64,000 bases of DNA from Isoetes taiwanensis. Lineage: Eukaryota; Streptophyta; Lycopodiopsida; Isoetales; Isoetaceae. The first letter of the stretch is position 1, and each line of letters begins with the position of its first letter. The notes under the pieces were generated by a model. That model saw nothing but the letters and a program-made list of their open reading frames with translations, was not told the origin of the DNA and made no database searches. The stretch is from contig JAJEKV010000162.1 in NCBI GenBank assembly GCA_021234155.1, forward strand, positions 525,449-589,448, given 5' to 3'. Positions 47,587 to 59,600 of this stretch are shown piece by piece. Made by a program: the position numbers and the translations under genes.

Positions 47587-47614
<28 letters not shown>
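45901..47614 (+). mobile_element. Non-LTR retroelement insertion with poly(A), 1.7 kb
   Basis: Starts GAGGATGGCGCTAGGGTTTT in a G/C-rich leader and ends TATCTTGCCTTCAAAA with a ~27-A tail. The 11-bp AGCTGATTGAC flanks both ends and reconnects the transposase reading frame. This is target-primed reverse transcription. No reverse transcriptase or endonuclease domain is visible, so it is a non-autonomous or internally deleted LINE, or a retrocopy of a non-coding transcript. CTGCACTCACTGTAGCTTCT-like repeats lie at 46360-46430. Confidence 0.85.
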
Positions 47615-47617
<3 letters not shown>

Positions 47618-47625
47618 TGATTGAC
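47615..47625 (+). repeat. Target-site duplication of retroelement, right
   Basis: AGCTGATTGAC, the partner of 45890-45900. Confidence 0.85.
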
Positions 47626-48889
47626 AAGAACAACAGTGCAAAATGCATGTTAGATAATATGTTTGATCATATGGCTAAATTTGTACATCATAACTTTGTG
47701 GAACATTGGCAAAGCAAGCAATTCAAGGAATCCATTAGAACACTTCGGGATGATGCTGTACTATTGGTTGTTGATTTCTCAGAGAATTATACTTTGAAAC
47801 CATTCAATGAGATCCAAGCACAACATTGGAGATCAGCATTTTAGTTCATATCACAATGTTCAAGGTAAATGGAAAATTGAGGAAATATGTGCACTTCTTC
47901 ATTTCAGATGATAAGACACATGATACTCACTTTGTACAGGATGCATTCAGGTTGCATCTTAAGTGCTTGCAAGAAAATGATGGCAGTCAAAAGAAGTTTC
48001 ACTTAGTTTGGTCTGACGAGTGTGCAGCCCAATTCAAATCGAGACGAGCATTTTATCATGTAACCAGGTATCATCATGAACATAAAATAAGAATGCAATG
48101 GAATTTTTTTGATTCAGGACATGGTAAAGGCACACATGATGGAGAAGGGGCTATTGCGAAGCTATGGCTTGAGGCAGAACAAAGAAAGAAGGAGGGCAAG
48201 GTGGTCATAAATGCTAAAACTGCATGTGATGTTTTGAGAGAAAAAAAACATCAGATGTGGAATGGGTTTTTTGGGAGGTTACTAACATTGACCGATCACA
48301 AAGACTTGACGTGTTGCCAGTCAAAGATGTGCAGACAATTCATTGCGTGTCATCGATAGACCCTAGTGATCCAACAAAGCTACTATGCAGGTCTCTTTCA
48401 TCTTTTTGCAAGGCATCCATAAGTTTTGATTGGCCTGCTTGCGAGAATGTTGGCCATTGTGGTAAGTGGGATTTAAGAAAACTAGAGCCTACAAATCAGA
48501 ACAGTCTAGGAGATGATGAGAACGAACTACAAGACTTGTGGGCAAATGACATAGACAATGTAGATGAGACAGTCCAAGTTGGAGATTGCACGGAAGTGAA
48601 ACATGCTCTTGAAGTAGACGTCATGGATGACTATGGGAATCAATTTTACCGTGGTGATGAAGTTATATCAGGTAACTATTTTCAGCTAATACCTGGCTGC
48701 CATCAGGAGTATAAATTACTTAAAGGAAAGAAGGTCCTTGTCCATCCCGAGTCTGTGATAGGGGCGAGATTTCCATTGGAGCCAGTCCAGCATAAAATAA
48801 AAGGTGTTGCTTATGCATATGAATTATCCAATTACTGGCACGAGATGCTTTTGGGAAATCTGTCCGAGATTGTAGACTGTATGTAAACC

Positions 48890-49526
48890 GAAGACAGTTT
48901 TTTTATGCAGTCCCTAAGTCAAAAAATGACCTTCACAGAAAATTGTTTACCATATTTACTGTATTCAGCATTTTCATGCCAAATCAATTGTATTGTGTGG
49001 TCTACTGTATGAGGAAGGTTGTGTGAAAAGCCTGGCCAGATATCTCTAACTGATTGGGAGCAATTCAATACATTGACTAGGTCAAAACTAGGTCAATGAC
49101 CCAGACAGAATACAAAATACATCTGATTTACATTTAGTGGACATCAAATCAAACTTTTTTATGCATGATCTGTGCCTTATCTTTGAACTGAAAATTGCAG
49201 ATTACCATGCTACTATATAAGTCAAGAATGTAGAAATATTGTCATTTAAAAGTGGATAAAATTTTGTATTTAAAGATGAAGATCTGGTTACAATATGTTT
49301 CTGGTTACAATATGAAGATCTGGTTACAATATGTTTTTACAAAATTTCACTTCATCTCATGTCAATATGTTACATGTCAACTCCTTCACATATCTTCATT
49401 TAGTTCCACATGTATGACTCCTGGACCTGCATCGATAAACAACATGAGATGGTTAGTACACATAACACATCAACTTAATCTTTAGACTACTAATTAATTA
49501 CCTCTTAAAGTATGCAAGGTAGGAGC
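48890..49526. other. Convergent intergenic region, no gene
   Basis: AT-rich stretch between the ends of the transposase (+) and the protease-phosphatase gene (-). It holds a short repeat AAGATCTGGTTACAATATG (three partial copies, 49278-49335). Confidence 0.6.
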
Positions 49527-52500
49527 TCATGATGATCCGAGCGTGTCTAAATATGCTGCCATAGCAGCAGTCTCATCGTCATGGGTGTCGTGATATGTTG
49601 GCGTTCGAGAACCCATGCTTCTCGCCGAAGAACTTGTCGCCTCGTCATCGAGGTCATCGACCATACATGTGTGAGTGCATGCAGCCTGCAACTGCATCCG
49701 GGAACTGCCATATTCATATGTGATCCACTCCATAACCAACTTGTCAAATGCATCAATTGGTGAATGGAACGGGTGATCCCTCACGTATGTTGAAATCTCA
49801 TCCGCATTGCGGAGCCCTTCAATCCAGGGGTAGAGTGTGGTCATAACGTTATCATTTTGTTTGTTAAGTGACCATGGTGGTATACAAATATATGAGTATA
49901 GGAGATTTAATGAGCACTTGTATTGTGCATCATCAAACAGCAGAGCCCTCCTATGATACTTGGGAAATTCAGTTGAAATAACTTCCAAGTTTTTCACATA
50001 AAGATTTTTGCACGGGTTTATTCTAAATGGAAGCACCCAACACCTACTTCTTCCGAATATGAATTTCAGATCCGGAAAGCCCTCTACTTTTAGCTGCTCA
50101 ATTATGCTGCATACTAAACTAAGTGGCAGCTCGGACCATATCCCCAAATCAAAGTTAATGGCATGTACATAATAGAGGAAGACCCTCATGTCAGGCCTGC
50201 ATATATACACTCTATCCCCTATCTCTATCGGCCTAGTATGATGTGTTTTTGCAGCTGAGAACTCATCCTTGGATGTGAGACAACCCAATCCTCCGTCAAT
50301 ATCAAACACTAAGACCTTTCTTTTCCCTAAACCTGCCAACAATAAAACATGATGAAATTGAATAAGAGAAATGTTTAAATTGAATCAGTTTACATTCCAT
50401 CTGCTCATGAGAATCAGTTTACATGCACAATATACCAAATTTATTTAGACCAGAAAAAATATAATTTAAACATTCAGGACTGCAAGTTCAAGGACATGTT
50501 TGGAGACCAAAATGGCATCTAAGGAAGATTTAACTACCAAATGACTCTTCGAGTGCATTTGCCCGTGCTTGTTCTATAGAAGCTATTGTTGAGCAACCAC
50601 CACCCTCACTAATGAGAGCATCTATCAAGACCTGTCGTCGTGAAAGGGCATACTCATACGTAAACCAGTCTTGTGTAATCTACAACATATAATAATGTGC
50701 CAATGTTAGAATTGATCATGAAAAAGGGTCTTGAATAATGTGCCAATGTTAAGATTATGAATAATGTACCTTTGAGTCTTTTCCAGAAATAAGTAGGTCA
50801 ACAAACTTGTGCATAAATGCCATCACAAACAACACGCAAGATGTCAAGTCAGGTTGTTGCGGTACTTTAACGTAATTTATACCTTTTATGTTATTTTTCC
50901 TCAAGTAATCCATTCCTTTGGATGTCTGACTCATCAAGATCTGCGTGTGTAGTCTGCGCATATAAAATAGTCATGTAAGATTCAGCAAAACAATGAGATT
51001 AATTGAAATAAAAAACATATCAAAGGGATGTCATACCCTCTAATTGCCTTTTCATTTGTGGTAAAGCCATTTAAAGGGTTCAGGATATGTACAGCTAGTG
51101 CATCTAGAACTTTAGATTTGCTCTCAGCAAGAGCAAATATGGCCAGCACGAAGTGTTCGTTCTCAAGTACAGGTACGAGGATGTATTGGCATTTAGCCAT
51201 TACTAGCCCAGCAACTCCTTGCTTCACTGTGTCTACGGTAGACTTTGATGCATCATTTCTTTTCTTGTTGCTTGAAGCATCCTTGAATAAAAAGTAATTG
51301 TAAGCAGAGTCTGCTTTTCCACTCCTGCGGCAACTTATCATGCAAATACCTAATTGAGCACGAGGTCACAAATAAGAGCATATTCATAAAAAAGCTTTCC
51401 AAATCTTGATAAATGCTTCAAAACAGGGAAAGAATGGAAAATCACCTGCCATAGAGTTCCACAAGGCGGTTCGTCATCCTCGAGACAAAGCTTTAATGTC
51501 TAATCAACCACTTTCATTGGAGGTTTAGGCTGGCTATTCTTGAATGGGAAAAGTGGAGTGCGAGCCTTCAACGTCTTCATGTTCTCCACCATTCTACAAA
51601 GAAGAATAGAATGTTAACTTCAAACGATGACAATTGTTTTAAAAAACATACACAAGTACCTTGCAACAGATTCTGATTGAGCAATTTTATGCCTACAAAA
51701 ATAAGTGTATGTATGTAGTCAGAGATGTATTCATATGCTTAATATTTGAATTAGGCATTAGCATACAAGAGTTAATGATGCCTATAATTACAATTCCAAG
51801 TAATTAAACCCTAAACTAAACACCCAAAACAGACAACTCTCACCTTTTTGCATTTGTTGCTTTCTTTCTTGAATCTAACTTTCTTTTTAACTTTGCTGCC
51901 TCGTCCTCCTTTTTTACGAACACCTCTACAGCCTTTATTGCAAATATGCATGCCCTTTCAAGATCTACGCTCTCCAATTCAGCTACCCCTTTCACATGTA
52001 GGCTCTCCTCTCCCATGTCATCTACCACCAACAATAAAACCCCAATGCAAATTTGGTATAGAGATGGAAAACATTAAAAATATGCACCTGACATTGAATT
52101 CTTGCATCGTGGCAGCTTGATGTCATCAGATTGCTCACCATTTAAATCAGCCCGTTCACCTGGAAAAAGGCAAGTTCAGGCTTTTGAGTTCACTAAATTG
52201 AAACAGTAAGAACGTAGATAGAGACACTTACTATTGAATGGCTCGTATTGCTGCTGCGACAAAGCCAACACTGTTTCCACATTTGGGATCTCACCTACAA
52301 GAATAAACCCTAAAATTAATTCATTAACAAATTGGGCTAAAAACACTTCTACTAGACTGGTTACCTTGCACATCTTCTATCAACGCCTCATCAGGTTTCT
52401 GCCCCTCTAGTGTAGCCAACTTCTGCTCTAAATGTGCTTTGTCCTCCACATTGTCAAAGATTGTTTCTTTCACAGGCGACCTGATGTAGCTCCAGAGGGC

Positions 52501-53860
52501 TCCTCATATATCAATTTCAACCCTTTTCCATGAAATTTCTTCGTGCAATCTAAACCAAGTAACAATGAAGTCACAAACATGCAATGCAAATATACATCAA
52601 TACTACATACTACCTGTCAATGTGGCTGCTGGTTTCTTGATGCTATCCATATCTACATTGAAGAAATTTGTGAGTAAATTAATTGTATTATCTTGTTAAC
52701 ATGTAGATCTCAACATGTCAAAAGGTAAATGTAAAGGAAAAATTCATGTCAATGAAAAAAAGCTAAAAACATTGCAAACTAGATGTAAATCAGAAGTGGT
52801 AAAACAGATGTACAATTATAGTATAATAATATCTACCAACATGACTGCTGTAAATGTAATAGAAAACTAGAAAGATAGATGTAATCATAATCTCATTTGC
52901 ATTCTAGCATGTTATATGTACATATAAAGAGAAAATACATAAACCATTATGAAATTACAGATGTGAAAAAGAACTGCTCAAAACAAACATTGCAAAGGTT
53001 CTCAATTGGTTTCAGCAAGGCATCCATCTCCATAACCAAACTTTTCTTTTCTTCTTCAAAGTGGGCTGCCAAGGCAAGTTGCAAATCAATTGGTTGCCTA
53101 TTTGCTCTTAAGGAGTCCAGCTTGTCTATTTGGACTTTCACTTGAGCATCCTTGCTTTGTATAACTCTGCTCAAAGTACTTCTTTCAGCCTCTAATTTAC
53201 ATACATCTGATTCTATTATCTTTCTCCTGATTTTAAAAGATTTCAATCGATTGTTCAAAGTTAATGAGTCATGGGATCTCCTTTCTAACAATTCTGCCAT
53301 CAATTTCATGTGCTGCCCTTCTTCAACTGCTGATTTACCATGCATGGCTTTCACATTGGAGGATAAATTCAAGATAATAACTTCAGTTAGGTCAGACTCC
53401 TTATGAGCAGTTTTAGCAAATGCACATGCACTCTCTTTTAGCCCTTCCCAATCAACAGTTATGCCCTTGGAATGAAGAGCACATGCTCGAGCAAAGTACA
53501 GGGGTATATGATGGTTTGCTACCTCTGTCCTATTAAAAACAAACACATTTTAAAAAAGTCTTGTATCCATGCTGGCTCGATCCTACTCTCCTGATAACCC
53601 CTCACTGCTAGAGCTTCACTACCCCAAACTCCTTGCACTATTTGTAAAAATCCTGGATAAAGAGTATCAAAATGGTTGCTTCTAAGGTGTTTTACTGTTA
53701 CCTTCTCAAACTCGGGCTGATGTACTTGTAGCTTTCTCTTTGCTGATGGAGACGTCCCACCCTTCATTTTCTTTGCTGCATGCTTTGGAGACCTTTTGCG
53801 TTGGCTTCAAACGTGGTGATTTCCTGGGGGAAACACGAGATGGAGGCTTTATCATGATCC
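49527..53860 (-). CDS. Ulp1-like cysteine protease fused to FCP1/NIF-like HAD phosphatase domain (probably decayed)
   Basis: Minus-strand exons, high to low: a basic start (MKGGTSPSAKRKLQ, 53767); a ~195-residue coiled coil (53546-52947); small uncertain exons; 51593-51447 with in-frame TAG at 51500-51502; Ulp1 exons ~51350-51036 (CQYILVPVLENEHFVLAIFA, then LDAL) and 50953-50770 (VPQQPDLTSCVLFVM), giving His, Asp, Gln and Cys of a C48 protease; 50679-50538 (ITQDWFTYEYALSRRQV); and 50332-49527, a HAD domain (VLVFDIDGGLG, GIWSELP, LLFDDAQYKCSLN). The last four exons have GT-AG borders and join in phase, so protease and phosphatase-like parts are one protein. The HAD motif I is DIDGG, lacking the usual Thr/Val after DxDG. 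A frame slip lies near 53546. Probably the second gene of the neighbouring transposon or a decayed host gene. Confidence 0.65.
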
Positions 53861-56685
53861 CAAACCTAAGAACTAAATCCTGATACAGGCTCGGCCTTCG
53901 AGCCTTCTAAGAAGACCAAGAAGCTTCTGATGCAAAAGGAAACTAAGAATCGGCAAGTAAGGATTTCGAATCGGCCACTGAGACAGAGATTTGCTAACAG
54001 AGAGTTCGGGAGTGGCTTGTTGAGCGGGACGGAGAAAATGCACACGTTCAAAATCCTTCCAAATTTGGTTCCCCCCGACCTCCAACCATTAATTGTGGTA
54101 TTAATGACCCCCCCCTTCAAAATATTGCCTACATTTTGCCTTTGTAAATGTAAAATTTGGGCCCTTTTTATATCCACCCTTTTGTGCAACTACCCATTAT
54201 GCCTTTTCTTTTTATGTGCCCATTTTCGTCCTTTCCCCACGCTCCTCCCCCTTTACCCTCTTTCACTTTCCCCTTTTCTCTTTTTCTTTTCCAGACACTG
54301 CCTGAGGGCCTCGTGTTGATGGCTCGTCGTACAGTTGAAAGCCCTTCGCATATTCTTTTAGGCATCAAGGGCTCGCCAACTGTCCATCCAAATTTGAACA
54401 GGGTGTCGGCAGAGTCATCTGATCTTAGGGCAGTCTCTTTAAAACAACTAGAACTGCAGCGATTAATCTTCTTTAGGCTCTTCTTATTTTTTGCCCCACT
54501 TCAAGTAACACTGAACAATATAAATCGTCCTGTTCTTCGCATGCGATAACAATTCCCTGCTTCTTCATTTGATCAGTCTCTTTTACCCTAGATTTTTTTT
54601 TGGATGGTTTTAAGTATAAGGTAATGCTTAAGTCAGGTACAAAGCTAATGCCATAACTCTAGATTTTTCTCTTACTTCATCCAGATGACAAAAATAGTGA
54701 GATACAAAAGTCCTACCACTATAGGAAAAAAGAATCAAGCTTCCATGTGCTTGACTTCCGCCATTACTAACTTGTATCTTACACCGTGGGTCAGATATAC
54801 CTATGCCATAGCAGGACTAACGGCGGCAATGCTTCAAAAGCTAGCAACTTTAAGCATTCATTCTTCTAAAAGAAAAAATACTATTGGGAATAAACATGAT
54901 CACAACAACAATTATCTTCTAAATTCCTCTGAAGAGGCTTGAAATTTTATCAACCAGACAGTTGAAACCATGCCATATGTCAGGGAACAGGTTTGAAATC
55001 TGATCACCAAGATGGCTGAAAAATGAAGCAATCTCATGCTATATGTTTAAAGCTTGGACCTTATGAGCAAAATTTTGGAAGGCAGTGAAAGCTTATAATC
55101 CTCTGATGGATAAAATAGTTTTCTCATGGTGCTTTCTTGATAAACCTTATGAGCAAAATTTTGGAGAGCAGTGAAAGCTTATAATCAAGGACTACATCTA
55201 AAGCCTCTGATGGATAAAATAGTTTTCTCATGGTGTTTTCTTGATAAACTTGATGGAAGTTGCATTTTTTAGGAAGAACGTAGGATTTATATAACCGAGA
55301 AATCTGTAGAGACCAGCTTTATGCTATCATTTGATGTGGGATCAAGTAACACTGCACCTATTCTAGTGGGAAAACCTGGATTTGTGAACCATGAAAAATA
55401 TTTGGAGAATGTTAAGCAATTTCAATGGTCTTATTAGTTGAGAATTATACATGATTCTCCATTGTAATTCTGTGCTTATTCATATCATGAAGCTCACACC
55501 ATGTTCCATTTTTCTTTGCATGTCTTTTCCTAGGCCAAGTGATATAGGTGCATGATCTAATGATTTTGGCACATCATTTTTGGGCATCCTTTTTGATAAT
55601 ATAGTTGACATGCAGCCTTTTTGTTTGTCAGGTGTCATTTTATGGAGAGGTGAATCTAGGTGTTACAGGTTTGACGTGTCAAGATCCTTCAAGCCTTCAA
55701 AAATTACATGATCAGTTGGGACACAGCATACTAATGCTAGTCATCTGAAAGGAGGTGCTAATCAAGGGATGGTTGAAACACCAATTCCAAGCAATTGTAG
55801 GACCCCTAACAAGTAGTAACGCAAGTTTATCTCATAAAACCATGCAACAGTAAATAGCAAATGGGATAAATCAATACTTCCCTGCAATTAAAGAAAATTA
55901 AGAGTGCTTTGAATCTCATATAAAGGAGCTTTGAGCTGTTATCTCAATTATTCATACAAGGGAAACTAAAATTCATTTTTGAATGTTCACTCCAAGTATT
56001 TATACTCTATTCTGGAAAAGAAGGGTAAAAGTTGTGCTTAAGGTAATAATGGAAGACATTTTTGCTTTATTAGTTTCAAAACTAAGTGTATTCATAAGAC
56101 CGCAAACACCATTCCAAAATTGAAATGCAAAATCGAAATGGTTGATAGGGAATGCAGTACAGGCTGGACCATCGTACTACAATATTTAATCGCCTACATT
56201 GTTCTCCTATTCTAAAGGTTGCAATTGTGAAATACGTATTTCAAGGATAAGGAGATGGCAAGGATGAGCAAGGAGCAAACTGCAGCCAGAGTTTGTAGCT
56301 GGACGAAATATGGTCAAGGAGGAATATGTTTGAGAATTACTGCAGCAAGACAAAATTTATTAACATTAACTAACTGTTTTTTTAACTAATGCAGTGCCCT
56401 TTGGTGCCCTTTAAATTGTGAATGGTGAATATACAAAAGAAAAAAGCCGGAGACTGCAAGGAAGGTAAACATGGCACCAGGTTAAAATTGCAATGGATCC
56501 TGCAGCCCTTCTGCATCATAATAATGCCCTACCATGTACAAGGAGCTTTTACAATGTCCTGGAAGAGAAACCTTGATCTAAGAAAGAGGAACAAACTTTA
56601 ATCCTGGTATTCTAGTCAGAAATATCCTCCAAAAAGAATGGGGCTGAATTTTTAAATAATAATGCTATATACAAAGCTAATAAAT
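53861..56685. other. No gene recognised
   Basis: Holds a C/T-rich patch at 54160-54297 that resembles the Helitron interior but has no ends, a 120-130-codon ORF at 54157-54549 with no domain, and a tandem duplication at 55059-55250. The AT-rich rest may include the 3' UTR of DRP1 just below 56686. Confidence 0.5.
55059..55250 (+). repeat. Two-copy tandem duplication (~85 and ~107 bp)
   Basis: TTATGAGCAAAATTTTGGA ... GCAGTGAAAGCTTATAATC ... CTCTGATGGATAAAATAG ... TTTCTTGATAAAC occurs twice. The second copy has ~22 extra bases (AAGGACTACATCTAAAGC region). Confidence 0.85.
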
Positions 56686-59600
56686 TCACTTGGCCCAAGC
56701 CACGGCATCTATTTCATCTCTTGCACTTTTATAGAGTTCTAGCCTTTTGCGACAAGCCGCTCTATGTTCCATCACCTTCGGATCTTCATCAAGCATTTGG
56801 GAAAGCTGCTTCCCCTGTGTAATAAGCAGAGATAAATAAGTAAGAGACCATGTTCATTACAACAATTATAACCAAGAAGGGGATGGGAATCTCACATCTC
56901 TTTTTCCAATCTGTACATAGAAATTGTTAAGCAAAGAATGCTTAGCTTCCCGCACTTGGCAGTGGACAACTGCTTTAGGTATTGTATTCCGAAGCATATC
57001 ACATATCATCTGTACATACAGAGAAACGTTCGATCCTACAAAGGAGAATAGAAAAACATTAATTGAGACTTGAATACCACCTAATTCTGGTCGAGGCCAA
57101 TCTAAATTTATTTACCTATTCGACGCAGATGAGCTTCACCATAGCGATCTGAGTTGGAAGGAGGATTTCCCCTTTCCATCTCTTGAGGCAACTTACGAAA
57201 ATACTCTACTGTCAGATATCCAGCTTCCATGTCTACCAAATTTTGACTAAACTTCTTACTGTCATCTCGGAATCTATCAAGTGCCTCCACTGCTGCAGCA
57301 GACAGTTCAGCTTGGAAAGTAGGAAAACGCTTAAGCTCCTGTAGACACAATATTTGAGTACACCTGGTGCAGCACAATTCGAAATATTCTGTACAAATCA
57401 TGTGTTTTGCTTACATGTGTCTCATTGATTGCCTTGCGTACAAGATCCTTCAGAACAAAATGTACCTAGTCAACACAAACAAGGCCGATTAATTAATCTC
57501 AAAATTCCGTTCCAATAAAGAAAAATTTGTATATAGCCAAGCTGAATTCTTACAGCATCTACAGCAGCTTCTGCTGGGCCCTTTAAAATGACCAATGCAC
57601 CTTCAATTAGCCGCCGGTAAGCCTGTTCTGGGGCTATCAAATGTGGCTGATACCCATCGGATTCATAAATAACTCTCCGGACATTTTGAACAGATAAATG
57701 CTTATCAAATGGGAGTTTCTTGAGAGCAGCAGGAAATTGATTATCAAATACGGCATACACTCTGTCGCCTCCTGGTCGACTGCATGGAACATGATATCAA
57801 ACAAGTTGTAGAAACATAACCAAATACCAAAACCACTCGTGACATATCATGCTTAAAAGATTTAACACATCTATCTAGAACCAAAAAGAACGGCTGGTAA
57901 GATGGATAACACTAATACAGCTAAGGCAAATTATACCTTGTCACTCTGTTAAGGGAACACATTTGGGTGATCTCAAAAATAAAAAATATGTGTTTACTAG
58001 AATTCCTACGTGCTTCTGACCAGAGATCATACAGCTAGAATAGCAAACTTGTAGCTAAGGGTGGTTGGCCTCCTTAAACACTTTTCCTGCACACATCTCT
58101 TTTTCAATGTTTTTCCCATCACCAATTCCACTTCTATATTGTTCAACATAGTAAGGCATCTACAAAAAGTGCAGAAATGAAGGGACATATAGACGATGGA
58201 AGTGAAAGTTGATTTCCTACCCTCCATCTAAATAGGACTTGAAGACTTGAAAGAAGGCTCTGCATAGTTCTAAGACAGTATACAGCTGCCCCTGAAAACC
58301 AAGCATTTATTATGTCATTAGCTGTTTACGCTTGATATATTTGCATGATAATACATTTCCATTATCCATGATGCCAAACCTACCCCTGCATCTTGTGGGA
58401 GAGCACTGCCAAGCTCTTCCATTTCTGCCTCAAGCTCAGTGATGCTTTTGTTGATGAGTGATTGAATAGAAGGAATACGTGCCTTGATCACACTTTCTAG
58501 GTGCTTAAACACAAAGAAATAGTTTAATGACCATGGACATACACTTTGCCAAGATTCATTCTTCACAACCTACCTTAGATAAAACTTTTCCTAAATACTC
58601 CGAGCCCATCCGATTTGCTAAATGCCCATAATCTGGGTTCGTTGCAAAATACTCACGCTCCCTTCGCCTAGCTGACAACATGTTGACATTTTTATTGATG
58701 TCTGCCTGTGAACGGTTTACTACACCAATCCAAGGGCGTTGCAACCGATATGCACGCCCTTCCAATACCTACACGAAGTAGGCGCACCTTTAATGTTGCT
58801 AATACACAATAGTGCAGCAATACAGCATTGGAAAACAAAATAATTCCAACTTTCAAAAATGAAAACAGATTGCTTACATCAATTGCATTGGTGCCCTTGT
58901 CCATGAGATCCAATTTTGTAAGCACGCCAAATGTTCTCTCACCTATCCAATGGCATAAGCTTTAGCATCTGATTCGAAAGACCACAGCGTGGTCATGCCA
59001 TACCTGTTGGATCCACTTCACGTGCAAGCTTCATCGCATCTGATGTGGCAATATCCTGGTTGGCAGGAGATATTGCTAGTATAATGGTATTTTCCTGTAT
59101 CATTCCAGTAAACTGTATTTACTCTACAGACTCGAGTTTGTATCTTTGTTTTAGGCAAAAAGTAGTTGAGATAAACACCTTTTCAACATATAACCTAACC
59201 ATGTTCTCGATATCCTTAACAATACTATCAGGTTGGCCATCTGGTCAATGGACAAAAATATATAGAAAGGGTCCCACCAGTTTGCATGCTTTAATAGATT
59301 CAAATGAAATAATTACCAACAGCAATTTTCGTCAAACCAGGAAGGTCAATGAGAGTAAGATTAACCACTGCCAAATAACAACAAGAACATATTGGTCGTC
59401 AGCAAGTAGATAACAATTAGCAGAAACCAGAACTGGCCAGAAATGTTAGTGCGTAGCCTCTCCTTCAGAAATGGCTCTAAAGGAGTTTCCTTCAGGGTGA
59501 AATGTTAGTGCGTAGCCTCTCCTTCAGAAATGGCTCTAAAGGAGTTTCCTTCAGGGTCTTTAAAAGAGTTGAGTAGGCAGCTCAAAAGAACTATAAACAG

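Larger units (their letters stand above)
44335..48886 (+). pseudogene. DDD-type DNA transposase with HGKGxxDG motif, interrupted
   Basis: Exon 1 (44335-45039, after TTTTTACAG) encodes a Lys-rich N-terminus and FWLDNTKVSPKVRDVMKKRT. A second exon follows GT-AG at 45040-45422: AKLFQNFVDQHPDVGIGIKQ, then CCCVKHEQADLFRKAF and a Cys-rich patch. After a 1.7-kb retroelement (45901-47614) it resumes with VVDFSENYTLKPFNEIQAQH, VHFFISDDKTHD, VWSDECAAQFKSRRAF and WNFFDSGHGKGTHDGEGAIA. Candidate catalytic Asp residues sit in VDFSENY, WSDE and HGKGTHDG. Frame changes lie at about 45690, 47845 and in an A-run at 48240; the final frame (48257-48886) has a C-terminal domain ending LLGNLSEIVDCM. The motif set is known to me mainly from animal DNA transposons, perhaps the Sola group, recalled from memory. 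Dead copy. Confidence 0.7.

Noticed and set aside
54160-54297. Further Helitron of the purine-rich family
   Set aside because: C/T-rich patch only; no TC start, hairpin or CTAG end could be found.
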